From positions 91,542,174-91,606,173 of the forward strand of contig NC_044550.1 of assembly GCF_007565055.1 (NCBI RefSeq): a DNA stretch of 64,000 nt. Reading direction: 5' to 3'. The position numbers and the translations under genes were made by a program. Under the pieces are notes generated by a model. The model was given only the letters and a program-made list of their open reading frames with translations. It was not told the origin of the DNA and made no database searches. Within the stretch, counting starts at the first letter, position 1; every line of letters begins with the position of its first letter. This document shows, piece by piece, positions 1-11,674 of the stretch. This DNA comes from Rhinopithecus roxellana. Lineage: Eukaryota > Chordata > Mammalia > Primates > Cercopithecidae.

Positions 1-1140
1 TGCTAAGGATAATGGCCTCCAGCTCCCTCCATGTTCCCTCAAAAAAAGATTGTATTCTTTTTGTTTGTTTGTTTTTTTATGACTGCATAGCATTTCGTGG
101 TGTATATGTGCCATATTTTCTTTATCCAACCTGTTATTGATAGGCATTTAGGGTGACTCTATGTCTTTGCTATAGTGAATAGTGCTGCAGTGAACATTCA
201 CATGCACGTGTCTTTATGGTGTAATGATTTATATTCCTCTGATTATATACCCAGTAATGGGATTGCTGGGTAAAATGGTAGTTCTGCTTTTAGCTCTCTG
301 AAGAATTGCCAGACTGCTTTCCACAATGCTTGAACTAATTAAGACTCCCACCAACAGTGTATAAATGTTCCTTTTTCTTCACGACTTTGCCAACACCTGT
401 TATTTTTTGACTTTTTGATAATAGCCATTCTGATAGGTGTGAGATAGTATCTCATTGTGGTTTTGATTTACACTTCTCTAGTGCTCAGTGATATTGAGCT
501 TTTTTCGTATTCATATTGGCTGCATGTATGTCTTCTTTTGCAAAGTGTCTTTTCATGTCTTTTTATCACTTTTTAATGGAGTTGTTTTCCTTTTGTAAAT
601 TTGTTTAAGTTCCTTAAATACTATGGATATTAGACCTTTGTCAGATGCATAGTTTGTAAACATGTTTTCCAGTTCTGTAGGTTGTCTCCTTACTCTGTTG
701 ATAGTTGCCTTTGCTTCACAGAAGCTCTTAAGTTTAACTAGACCCCTTTTGTTAATTTTTGCTTTTGTTGCAATTGCTTTTGGTGTCTTTTTTATGAAAT
801 ATTTGCTTGTTCCTATATGCAGGATAGTATTACCTAGGTTGTCTTTCAAGATTTTTATAGTTTTGGGCTTTACATTTATGTCTTTAATCCATCTTGATTT
901 GATTTTTGTTTATGGTGTAAGGAAGGATCCAGCTTCAATCTTCTGCTTAAGGCTGCACTGTTATCCCTGCACCATTTATTGAATAAGGAGTTCTTTGCCC
1001 ATTGTTTTGTCATCTTTGTCAAGGATCAGATGGTAACAGGTGTGCAGCCTTATTTCTAGCCTCTTTATTGTGTTCCATTGTCTATATGCCTGTTTTTGTA
1101 CCAGTACCATGCTGTTTTTGTTACTGTAGCCCTGTCGTAT

Positions 1141-1392
1141 AGTTCAAAGTCAGTTTTGTTATTTTTGTTTAGGATTGCCTTGGCTATTTGAGTTGTTTTT
1201 GGGCTCCATATGAATTTTAAAACAGTTTGTTTGTGTGTTTGTTTAGTTCTGTGAAGAATGTAGTATAGTTTGAAGTCAGGTTTGTCATTTTTGCTTAGGA
1301 TTGCCTTAGCTATTTGAGTTGTTTTTGGGTTCCATATAAATTTTAAAATATTTTTTGTTTGTTTGTTTAGTTCTGTGAAGAATGCCATTGGT
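1141..1392 (-). repeat. Tandem duplication of about 126 bp inside L1 ORF2
   Basis: Two adjacent copies, about 1141-1266 and 1267-1392. Matching anchors are 126 bases apart at 1141/1267 and 1171/1297, and 124 apart at 1247/1371. On the minus strand both copies stay in one frame and give paired blocks such as LKFIWNPKTTQIAKAIL and LKFIWSPKTTQIAKAIL. Confidence 0.85.
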
Positions 1393-1842
1393 AGTTTGAT
1401 AGGAATAGCATTGAATCTATAAATTGCTTTGGGCAGTATGGCCATTTTAACAATATTGATTCTTCCTATCTATTAGAATGGGATGTTTTTTCCATTTGTT
1501 TTGCAATTCTTCCTGTAGAGAATGTTTACCTCCCTGGTTAGGTGTATTCATAGATATTTTATTCTTTTGTGACAATTGTGAATGAGTATGCCTTCCTGAT
1601 TTGGCTCCCAGCTTGAGTGTTGTTAGCATATAAGAGTGTTAGTGATTTTATGTCTGATACTTTGTTGTTAGTATATAAGAGTGTAAGTTGATTTTGTAAA
1701 GGATACTTTGCTGAAGTCATTTATCAGCTTAAAGAGCTTTTGGGCTGAGACTATGCAGTTTTCTAGATATAGAATCATGTTGTCTGCAAACAGGGATAGT
1801 TTGACATCCTCTCTTCCTATTTGGATGACATTTATTTCTCTC

Positions 1843-2160
1843 TCATCTGATTGCTCTGGCTAGGACTTCCAGTACTATGTTGAATAGGAGTGATGAGAGT
1901 GGGCATCCTTGTCTTGTGCCAGTTTTTAAGAAGAATGCTTCCAACTTTTGCCCGTTCAGTATGATATTGACTTTGGATTTGTCATAGATGGCTGTCATCA
2001 TTTTGAGGTACATTCCTTTAATATCTATTTTATTAAGAATTTTTGACATGAAGGGATGTTGAATTTTTTGAAAGCATTTTTCTGCCACTACTGAGATAAT
2101 TGTGTGCCTTTTGTCTTCAGTTTTGTTTATTTGACAAGTCACTTTTATTGATTTGCACAT
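1843..2160 (-). pseudogene. L1 ORF2 reverse transcriptase fragment (dead)
   Basis: This fragment reads in frame through recognisable reverse transcriptase sequence, including TGTRQGCPLSSLLFNIVLEV, the conserved palm-region block before the catalytic motif. The frame breaks at 1843. The catalytic block is found in another frame at 1755-1800 as LFADNMILYLEN, with asparagine in place of the second aspartate. It belongs to the L1 spanning 1-7430. Confidence 0.85.
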
Positions 2161-2789
2161 GTTGAACCAACATTGTATCCTGGGGATGAAGTCTATTGAT
2201 CATGGTGGATTAGCTTTTGGATATGCTGCTGGATTCAGTTTGCAAGTATTATGTTGAGGTTTTTTCACTGATGTTCATCTAAAATATTGATCTGAAGTTT
2301 TCTTTTTGTTGTGTCTCTGCCAGGTTTTGGTATCAGGACGTGAGGAGGAGTCTATCTTTCTCAGTTTTTCCAAATAGTTTTAGTAGGACTACTGCCAGCT
2401 TTATTTTATACATCTGGCAGAATTCAGCTGTGAATCCATCAGGTCTTGGTACTTTTGATGATGTTGTTGTTGTTGGTAGGATATTCACTACAGATTTAAT
2501 TTTGAGGCTTATTATTGATCTGTTTAGGGAATCAATTTCTTCCTGCCTCATTCCTGGGAAAATTTGTATCTCCAGGAATTTATCCATATCTTCCAAGTTT
2601 TCTAGTTTGTGTGCATATAGATATTTGCAATAGTTTCTGATGGTTATTTTTATTTCTCTCTTTGACATTTCTAAATGTATTTTCTTGTATATTCTATATT
2701 TTCTTCTTTATTAGTGTACCTAGCAGCATATCTATCTTTCTAATTTTTTCAAGAAAAAACAACTCTTGGATTCATTGATCTTTTGAATT

Positions 2790-2812
2790 TGTGTGTGTGT
2801 GTGTGTGTGTGT
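2790..2812. repeat. (GT)n microsatellite
   Basis: A short uninterrupted GT tract inside L1 ORF2. Confidence 0.85.
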
Positions 2813-3553
2813 CTTGATTACCTTCAGTTCAACTCTGATTTGGATTATTTTTTGTCTTCTGATAGCTTTGGGGTTGATTTTCCTTGCTTCTCTAATTCTT
2901 TCAGTTTTGATGTTAGGTTGTTAATTTGAGATCTTTTTAACTTTTTGATGTGGTCATTTAATGCTATGAATTTCCCTCTTAACACTGCCTTAGTTTTGTC
3001 CCAGAGATTCTGATATATTATATCTTTATTCTCATTTGTTTCAAAGAACTTCTTGATTTCTGCTTTAATTTCATTATTTACCCCAAATCTTTCAGGAACA
3101 TGTTATTTAATTTCTACATAATTGCATGGTTTGGGGCAATTTTGTAATTTTCACTTCTCTTTTTATTGCAGTGTAGTTCAAGAATATGTTTTTAGTTTTA
3201 ATGTGTAATTTTAGTTTTTTTGCATTGGCTGAGGATTTGTTGTCCTCATCCAATTGTTCTATGTCCAATTATGTGGTCAATTTTAGAGTATGTTCCATGT
3301 GGTGATGAGAAGAATGTATATTCTGTTGTTTTGGTGTGGAAAGTTCCGTAGAGGTCGATCAGATCCATTTGGTCCAATGTTGAGTTCAGTTCCTAAATAT
3401 CTTTGATGATCTGTTTGATACTGTCAGTGGATCATTGAAGTCTCCTGCTATTACTGTGTGAGAGTCTATGTCTCTATATATCTCTAATAACTTGCTTTAA
3501 GAATCTAGGTGCTGCACTGTTGGGTGTGCATGTATATTTAGGATAGTTAGGTC

Positions 3554-3650
3554 TTCTTGTTTAACTGAACCCTTTACCATTATGCATTGCTCTTCTTTGT
3601 CTTTTTTAAATCTCTGCTGGTTTAAAGTTTGTTTTGTCTGAAATTAGGAT
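3554..3650 (-). repeat. Native copy of a 97-bp inverted duplication in L1
   Basis: This is the normal ORF2 endonuclease-region sequence, in minus orientation. Its reverse complement recurs at 4476-4572 with 94 of 97 bases identical and no gaps, counted base by base. Confidence 0.9.
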
Positions 3651-4439
3651 TACATACTTTGCTTTTTTGTTTTCCATTTGATTGGTAGATTTCCCTCTAG
3701 CCCTTTATTTTGAGCTTGTGGGTGTCATTACATGTTAGATAGGTCTCTTGAAGACAGCACACCGTTGGGTCATGCTTTTTTTTTAAATTCAGCTTGCCAC
3801 TCTATGCCTTTTAAGTGGGGGCATTTGGCCCATTTACACTGAAGGTTAGTATTATATGCATGGATTTGATCCTGTCATTGAGTTGTTAGCTGGTTATTAT
3901 ACTGGCTTGTTTATGTGTTTGCTTTATAGTGTCACTGGTCTGTGTATTTAAATGTGTTTTTGCATTAGCTGGTAGCAGTCTTTCCTCTTCATATTTATTC
4001 TTTCTTTCAAGATCTCTTGTAAGGCAGGTCTTGTGTTAATGAGCTCCCTGAAAATTTGCTTATCTGAAGAGGATCTTGTTACTCCTTCACTTAGGAAGCT
4101 TAGTTGGGCTGAATATAAAATTTTTGGTGGAATATGTTTTTCTTTAAGAATGCTAAATATAGATCCCTAATCACTTCTGGTTTGTTAGGATTCAGCTGAG
4201 AGGTATGCTGTTAGCCTGATGGTGTTCCCTTAGTAGGTGACATGACTTTTCTCTAGCTGCCTTTAGCATCCTTCCTTTCATTTTGACTTTGGAAAATGTG
4301 ATGATTATGTCTTGGAGATTATCTCTTTATGTATAATCTTGTATGAGTTCTCTGTATTTCCTGAATTTGACTGTTGGCCTCTCTAGCAAAGTTAGGAAAG
4401 TTTTCGTGGATGATATTTTGAAATATGTTTTCCAATTTG

Positions 4440-4572
4440 TTTGCTTTTTGGGAGGGGGAAAAAGCAAAGACTATCATCCTAATTTCAGACAAAACAAACT
4501 TCAAACCAGCAAAGATTTAAAAAAGACAAAGAAGGGCAATGCATAATGGTAAAGGGTTCAGTTAAACAAGAA
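4440..4572 (+). repeat. Fold-back insert with inverted 97-bp copy of ORF2 sequence
   Basis: A 10-bp hairpin (tttgcttttt at 4440-4449, aaaaagcaaa at 4459-4468, loop of nine bases, eight of them G) leads into 4476-4572, an inverted copy of 3554-3650. After 4572 the normal minus-strand ORF1 sequence resumes. The insert therefore interrupts ORF1 with ORF2 sequence in the wrong direction. Confidence 0.85.
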
Positions 4573-6019
4573 TCCTCCTTTCAGGGAGGCCAATGATTCA
4601 CAGCTTTGGCCCCTATATAATCACACACTTCTCAGAGGTTTTATTAATTCCTTTTAATGCTTTTTTCTTCATTTTTGTCTATTTTATTTCAGAGAGCCAG
4701 TCTTCAAGTTCCGAAATTCTTTCCTTCACTTGGTTTATTCTACTGTTAATGCTTGTGATTGCATTGTGAAATTCTTATGTTGTGTTATTTAGCTCTGTTA
4801 GACGCATTAGGTTCTTTTCTATACTGGCTATTTCATCCTTCAGCTTCTGTATTGTTTTATTGTGATTCTTAGTTTCCTTTTATTGGGTTTTGCCATTCTC
4901 CTGAATCTCAGTGATCTTCATTTCTATCCATATTCTGAATCTTATTCCTGTCATTTCAACCAGCTGAGCCCAGTTAAGAACTCTTGTCAAAGAACTGGTA
5001 TGGTTGTTTGGAGGGCATATGACACTGGCCATTTGAGTTCTTGCAGTGGATCTTACTCATCTCTGCATGTGGGTGTTCTGTTAACTGCAGTGTAGATTGA
5101 GTACAGTCATAGACTTCTTTTCTGGATGTTTTCACAGGACTGAGGCTTTGTGCAGGGTCTTTATTTGAAGCTGACATCTTTGGTTTTAAAGGGAGGTATG
5201 TTAGTGATGTATTTCTCCTGTCAAAACTTTGGGATATGATCCAGTAGGTGTCTTGTAGGCATATTGGTCAGTTGGTAGACACTTGCTTGGTTGTGTGGCA
5301 CCCCTATGTTTCCTCACAGTTTCAACTGTGTTCCCTCTCAATGCTCTGAAAGTGTGGGTCCCTCAACCCCTTGAATGCCAGTTGTAGATGGTAGCTTGGC
5401 ACTTCTGGGCTGCCCACTACAGCTTTGGGCTGATCTCAGGGCTTATGTTCTTCTTCAACTTAGAGGCAGCAGAGGAAGGGATCTGAGTAGCAGTTGTGGC
5501 CAAGGGTCTTTTCCTTGTCTCCTGGGGGGCTGCACCCCAGAGAGATGCAGGCCAACAATTGCTCAGTGTAACCAGCACAAAATGAAGGTCTGTGCTGTGG
5601 ACCTAAGCTGGGGGGTTCCTTGTTTGGTGGCAAAGGTTGGAGGGGTAGATGGAGCCCCTGAAACTCATTTTCTTGAGTTGACTGAAGTTTGGTTTGGATA
5701 AGACACTTTGGGTCTTTGCTCTTTTCTTAGTCTGGGGCTAGCAAGGGCAGTTCCACTGAAGAGGCAGTGGCAGAGAGGCTTTTAGTTGCCCCTGGGGATT
5801 TTGTTCACTGCATTACAGAGCTTCTGTTTGCTTGATAGCTCTGATGGAAGGTGCCTGGAAGCCCAGGCCTGGAGGACCTGCCTGGTGAGGAGGTACAAGA
5901 ATGGGCCCCAATGTAACAGTCTGGCCACCTTTCCACAGGGCTGCTGTAGTATGCTAGGGGTCTGTCCAGTCCCTAGTCAACTTGAATTTGTGCGTACCTG
6001 GAAGTATCACCAGTGAAGG

Positions 6020-6900
6020 CTGTGAAAAGATGGTAGCTTACCCCTCCCTCTGGGAGCTCCATCCCAGGGAGGTACAGACCTGTTGCCTGCCCAAATGCAC
6101 CTGCAGAAGGTGGGTGGACCTGGTTGGGAGGTCGTGCCCAGAAATGGGAAATGGGATTGGGGACACACTTAAAAAGTCAGTGTGACCATGTTTTTGTAAA
6201 GCCACTATACTCTGCTGGCATAGTGGTGGAATGGTTAAGTCAGCCAAGCAACAAAGATGGCCACCTGCCCCTTCCTCTGGGAGCTCCATCCCAGGGAGGT
6301 TTGAAATCTCTGTTGACTGGAGAACACCAGTGGGGTTTACTGGAGACTCCAGTTGTGAAGTCCCACTTGGTGATGAGGAACAGGATCAGAGACCCACTTG
6401 TGAAAGCAGTCTGGCCACAGTTTTGTAGAGCAGCTCCATTATGCTTCTCAGGGGGTCTACTTCAGCATCTGGTCACCTCAGACTCTCCAAAACCAGAAGT
6501 CCAGAATGGCATTAGTCACCTAGACAGCAAAGGGGTAACCTACCCCTCCTTCTGGGAGCTCTGTCCCAGGGAGGTTTGAAATCTTCATAGGCTGCAGCAC
6601 ATCTAGAGGGGTGACTGGAGACCTTGGTTCAGAGGTCCTGCCCAGTGATGGGGAATGGGATCAAGGATTTCCTTTAAAAAGCAGCCTAGCCACATTTTCC
6701 TAGAGCAGCTGTGGTGTGCTGGGGGACCACTTCAGCCTTCAGTTACCTTGGACTCTCCAAAGGCCAAAGGCTAGAATGGCTAAGTTGTCCAAAGAGCAAA
6801 TATGGCAGTCTGCTCCACCCCCTGGGAGCTCCATCTCAGAGAAGTGCAATGCTGCTATGGATGGCTGGCTGGACTTCCATGGCACCTCATTTTTGTGAGG
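6020..6900 (-). repeat. Repeated units in the L1 5' UTR
   Basis: A GC-rich block containing 'ctgggagctcc' followed by 'cccagggaggt' recurs near 6048, 6274, 6550 and 6821, at spacings of about 226, 276 and 271. A companion block ('aatggnntnagt...caaagatgg'-like) recurs near 6228, 6505 and 6774. Repeated 5' UTR units of this kind explain why this UTR is about 2.4 kb long rather than about 0.9 kb. Confidence 0.65.
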
Positions 6901-7510
6901 GGCCCTGCAGACTGTCGCCACTCGGGCCAGTGGATTCAGCCCCTTTCCTAGGGCTATGTACAAGAGTTTAACCTTCCATTTTGGCAGAGCTGCAGCTGCT
7001 TTTGTTGGGAAGCATGGGAAGCTTGGGAATCTAAGGTGCTCGGAATCTCTGAGTGTGCCTGAATAGCTGCTCTGCTGAGATTCCATGTAGCTCAGTGTGT
7101 CAGACGGAAGGCCCTGGTGGAGTGGGTTCACAAGGGGAACACCTAACCAGAGAGTTGCAAAAATCAATGCGAGAAGCATGAGTTCCAAGTTCACACATTC
7201 ACTCACTGCTTCCCTTGCTGGGGGAGGTTCCCCAGCTCCATGTCACTCCCCAGTGGGCTGTTGTCCTGCCTTACTTTTCTGCATTCTTCATGGATCGAGT
7301 TGTTTTCTTCATTAATCCCAGTGCATGTACCTGGATGTTCCAGTTCAAGGTGCTGGATTTACTTGTCCCGTTCATTCTTCTCTGTGAGGGTGATGCACAC
7401 CACCTGCTTCTAGTTGGCTATCTTGGCCACACAATCATATTTATTTCCCATGAGCTTACATTATTTCAGGTAATATTTGCTTTGGTTTTGGCTTAAATTC
7501 AGTAATATTT

Positions 7511-7813
7511 GCCAGGTGTGGTGGGCCACACCTGTAATCCCAGCACTTTGGGAGGCCGAGGAGGGTGGGTCATGAAGTCAGGAGTTTGAGACCAGCCTGA
7601 CTAACATGGTGAAACCCCGTCTCTACTAAAAACACAAAAATTAGCCCGCCAGGGTGACCTGTTCCTCTAATTCCAGCTACTCAGGAGGCTGAGGCAGGAG
7701 AATTGCTTGAGCCCAGGAGGTGGAGGTTGCAGTGAGCCAAGATTGAACCACAGCACTCCAGCCTGGGTGACAGAGCAAGACTCCACCTAAAAAGAAAAAA
7801 AAAGAAAAAAAAA
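7511..7813 (+). mobile_element. Alu (AluS-like), full length
   Basis: Complete dimeric Alu with a 3' A-rich tail, flanked by a perfect 11-bp target duplication (tcagtaatatt at 7499-7509 and 7814-7824). The middle is mutated ('gcccgccagggtgacc'). Confidence 0.95.
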
Positions 7814-7824
7814 TCAGTAATATT

Positions 7825-8233
7825 ACTCAGTAAATAATACAATATAGGTTAATGAAAGATTTACTGAAGTAATTATACTACTGTAGCCAGCGTTGTTATA
7901 GACATGAGTAGCATTTTTATAATATTCAAAGGAAATAGTCAATTTTTCTAGGTATATCCTGAGTAGCAAATGTGAAATGAAGTGAGATTCAGATTCTGAT
8001 CACTCTGCCTCTTATGCCTGTCTTTTTTTCTGCTTTCCAATCTACTTTTCTGTTTTTATGTGCTCATACTGGTAAAGTGATAGTAATGAATATCACGGAT
8101 ATTGAGGAAGTCCTTATGTGCAAAATTACTCATAAGCATTTTAGGTAGCTTTTTTAAAAAAACAGTAAATCAATGTTAAATAAAGAATATCATTATTTAC
8201 CTGTCCCTGACTCTTAGAAAGTATGTGTACATT

Positions 8234-8275
<42 letters not shown>

Positions 8276-9427
8276 TACTATCTGAAATATATTTCTACAA
8301 TAATTCACATTTCACATAGAATACACTTCAAGCAATTAGCTGTGTTTCTTCCAACTTTTCTATTACTGTCCTCACAGACACTCTAATCTGAACCTAGCTC
8401 AAATTTCTTGCAGTTTTAAAAATATAACCTGATCTTTCTCATCAATCTCTTCACCTCTACTCCTCTCTGTGCCTGGGAGTCTTTCCATTTTCCTCTTAAT
8501 TGCTAGCTTCAAAGCTCAAGGGTTGTCTTCTACTTGAAACTGTCAGGAGATATTTCTTTTCTCAATCTAGTTTCCATCTCCTTCTCTTGGCGTTAAGGAA
8601 TTGCCAAGTATTCTCTATCCCTGCACTTCACAGGCTATTATGTGGGACATACAAGTGTGGTCTTAGTCTTCCCGGTGAGTCAAATATCAAAGGCAGTGGT
8701 TGAGCAACAATGGGTGCTCAATCAAATGTTACTGCTATTGTTAGAGATAAATCATGTTGAATTTTTGAGAAAGGATGGAGTTTAAAAGTTTCAGAAGCTT
8801 CAATTTTCAGAAATAGGAGGTTTAGAGACTGTCGTTTGAAACGCTTATAATAGAAATTTGTGGGAGTATAGACACTTGTAGTTTCCCTAGACTGACATCC
8901 TCAAAAAAAGAGAGTGCTTTAGGAAATAATAGACGAAAAGCCCAGAAGGTAAGGTATAGTCTTTACTGTGTCTGTACTGTTTCACTCCTAAGGAGACAGT
9001 TCTAAAACGCGTAGCATCCTGCATGTATATACAGGCAATTGCAACACTTACAAAATATTTTTATGATTTTTATGCCTAATTTCAGTTGTAATATTAAAGA
9101 TTAATAATGTAAAACACAATTAATATCATTATAAAACTTAAAGATTGAGAGATCATGTTCTAGAAAAAATTATGCAATCAAATTACTTTAATAAAGAAGG
9201 AAATTTTAATTCAATACAACAGACTTCCATAACCTTATTGGTGGATAGAGGAAAATAACTGGAACAAGATTTTTCAACATTCTGCTTTCTATCCACTACA
9301 TTGCCTTTCTGGTCATTCAGCTGCGAGTTTAGTTTAAAAAGCATACAGAAATCTTTGTCTATACTCAGGTTCAATCTTGTTGTCTACACTCAGGTTCACC
9401 CCACATCTCAACTAACGTTTCAAAAAC
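7825..9427. other. Mostly unique DNA; possible L2-like remnant near 8380-8740
   Basis: No gene is recognised. The stretch 8380-8740 has a T/C-rich run followed by 'gggtgctcaatcaaatgtt', resembling the 3' end of an L2 element. This is too diverged to claim firmly. Confidence 0.35.
8235..8272. repeat. (GT)19 microsatellite
   Basis: Nineteen uninterrupted GT units, likely polymorphic in length. Confidence 0.95.
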
Positions 9428-9440
9428 AAAATTGCTTTCA

Positions 9441-9736
9441 GGTCGGGTTCGGCGGCTCACGCCTGTAATCCCAGCACTTTCCAAGGCCAGGACTGGCAGC
9501 TCACGAGGTCAGGAATTTGGGACTAGCCTGGCCAACATGGTGAAACCCCGTGTCTACTAAAAATACAAAAATTAGCCGGGCATGTTGGCACGCACCTGTC
9601 ATCCCAGCTACTTGGGAACCTGAGGCAGGAGAATCACTTGAACCGGGGAGGCGGAGGTTGCAGTGAGCCAAGATCGCCCCATTGCGCTCCAGCCTGGGCG
9701 ACAGGGTGAGACTCCATCTCAAAAAAGAAAAAAAAA
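9441..9736 (+). mobile_element. Alu, full length
   Basis: Dimeric Alu with A-rich tail. The flanks 'aaaattgctttc' and 'aaaattactttc' form a target duplication with one mismatch. The left monomer has a scrambled segment near 9480-9500. Confidence 0.93.
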
Positions 9737-10129
9737 AATTACTTTCTCTATTCTATAAATAAATGATTCCTAGTTGGGAAGTGGAGTCAGTTTTGAGTTC
9801 ATATGTGTTTATTGTAATCAGTCCATACTGTTTTTTAAACATTTCATATATCAATGGCCAACTTTACCTTCTAGGTTACATTCTATTCATTGTATCAATG
9901 TATCTTATATGGAATATTTGTATATAGCTAATTAATTTTTATTTTATACTTACTCAAAATGTTATTAAGATCTTACTCAAAATTACCTTTTCTGTGCATA
10001 CTGCTTATTTATGTAGGTGAAACTAAGATCCTTTTCCTGATTTTCACATTATGTTAATTATTTCAATTGTTACTTTCCCTAGAAAACTGAAATTTTAAGA
10101 AGGGAAATTTCAGACTTCTGCCACACTTT

Positions 10130-11296
10130 CAGCACCTATACGCATACTCTATCTTCTTTCAATATTCGGCTTCTTCCACTGTGTTCTGGATCCCATCTGC
10201 GCTCATGTTCTCAAGGATATGCCTCTAGCAATTTTCCTTTTTCTGTGCTAATTGCAATTAAAAAAAAAAACTCTTAGATCTTCCTAATCAGCTAATTTAC
10301 ATAATATTATTTCTCCATGTTTAGGAAAAAATTAAAAATTTGCTGGTCCTAGCCACTACCCCATTTCACTACTTGGCTATTCATGATGAACTTTCTGACT
10401 CCAGTTCTCTTCTCATTCCCTCTTAAACAGAATATAATCAGGCTTTCAAACTCAACTCTGCGCCAAAACTGTTCTACTCCAGGTCACCAACAATATTCAT
10501 GTTGATAAATCATGCTGTCAGCTCTTCATAAGTATCTTCTATCACACATTAGGCATGTTGGGCATATTTACTGCCATTGAGAGTCATTCTTAAAATAACA
10601 TTTGTAATATTATATTGAATTATTTTTCATCTACCTCACTTCTCTTGCTCTGGTTCTTTCTATTTTTCTCAAGACCACCTCATGTTAGTTCCTAGTCTTC
10701 ATCCTTTCTCCACTTATAAACATTATCTTGGTGATCTCATTTAGTTCTGTGAATTTAAATATGATAAATACTGACAATTTACACATTTATATTCTAGCTT
10801 CTATATGGAATACACATATAATACTCAATGAATCCACTATTTAACTCCTAATTATTTTCCTCAAAGCCTGCCTTGGCCTAGCCTTCCCTGGCCTAGCCTT
10901 CCCATTCTTTGCTGATGATAATGCCAACCTTCCTATTTACTGGTGAGAAAAATCATAGTCCTTCCTGATGCTACTCTCACCTACCACATCCATCAGGAAA
11001 TCTTGTTATCATCTAGATTTCATATTTCAATGATTTCTCTCTGTCTCTTAACCTTTTAATCTCTTAACCCTGGTCTAATTCATTGTGCTATCAAGTCTGC
11101 ATTGCTTCAGTAACCACTAGGGGTTCTGCTCTTGTCCCTGTAGTTTGTTTTTAAGATTGATGCTGCAGGGATCCTGATCCTATAAAATGTGATGCAAATC
11201 TGGTCTCCTGTGTAATCACAACCAATCAATAACTTTCCCTTTCTCTTAGCGTGAAAAACAAAAACCTCAGCATGAGTGCCTTGCAAGGTCTACCCG
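10130..11296 (+). mobile_element. LINE2 (L2), 5' portion of a split copy
   Basis: A C/T-rich, highly diverged stretch follows the L2 consensus in order: 'ccaggtcaccaacaatattcat' type sequence near 10480, 'cttggtgatctcatttag' near 10728, 'catccatcaggaaatcttgtt' type near 10988, and 'gatcctataaaatgtgatgc' near 11173. It continues at 11675 after the inserted LTR. All coding frames are destroyed. L2 predates placental mammals. Confidence 0.75.
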
Positions 11297-11674
11297 TGCT
11301 GTGGACTCAACTGTGTCCCCACTGCAAATACATATGTTGAAGCCCAAACACCAATGTGATGGTATTTGGAGAAGGGGCATTTGGTTGACAATTAGATTTA
11401 GATGAAATCATGAGGGTGTGGCCCTCATGATGGGATTAGTGCCCTTATAAGAAAAGTCACCAGAGATCTTGCTCTCTCACTTTTCTGCCATGTGACAACA
11501 CAATGAGAAGTCAGCTGACTACAATTCAACAAGAGGGCCCTCAACAGAACTGGGGCATACTGTCACCCTGATTTCAGACTCCCAGCCTCCAGACCTTTGA
11601 GAATATATATTTCAGTTGTTAAATGCACCCAGTCTATGGTATTTTATTATGACAGCAAAAGCTGACTGATAAAG
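11297..11674 (+). mobile_element. MaLR solo LTR (MST/MLT1A-like)
   Basis: The terminal and internal landmarks fit ERVL-MaLR LTRs: 'ggactcaactgtgtcccc' at the start, 'ccaatgtgatggtatttgg', 'gggattagtgcccttataa', and near the end 'cagcctccagac' and 'cacccagtctatggtatttt'. It sits inside L2 sequence; the flanking 5-mers acccg and acctg may be a decayed target duplication. No internal retroviral sequence is present. Confidence 0.8.

Larger units (their letters stand above)
1..7430 (-). mobile_element. Long degenerate LINE-1 (primate L1PA/L1PB type), 3' end cut by the window
   Basis: The whole segment matches primate L1 read on the minus strand. ORF2 runs from an ATG-like position at 3878 down to base 1. 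ORF1 occupies about 3950-4960. A 5' UTR of about 2.4 kb fills 4960-7430 and ends in the typical 'ccaagatagcc' start at 7420-7430. The 3' UTR and tail lie outside the window. Both ORFs are broken by frameshifts and stops. In the reverse transcriptase region, the motif that should read FADD reads FADN (1779-1787), so the catalytic aspartate is lost. Two internal rearrangements are described separately. It is inactive; the divergence suggests an older primate subfamily, which I cannot name exactly. Confidence 0.9.

Noticed and set aside
662..982. A 106-codon plus-strand frame with hydrophobic stretches, like a membrane protein
   Set aside because: It is the antisense of L1 ORF2. Reverse reading of A-rich L1 gives T-rich, leucine/phenylalanine-rich frames.
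5375..7315. Overlapping plus-strand frames of 60-151 codons in a GC-rich area, resembling a gene cluster or CpG island
   Set aside because: The whole interval is the GC-rich 5' UTR of the minus-strand L1; the frames have no start context, splice signals or domains.
9501..9722. Frames such as 9501-9722, 31155-31376, 39637-39852 and 50956-51168, with shared SPRLECSGAISAHCNLRLPG-like sequence
   Set aside because: These are the familiar antisense translations of Alu elements, not proteins.
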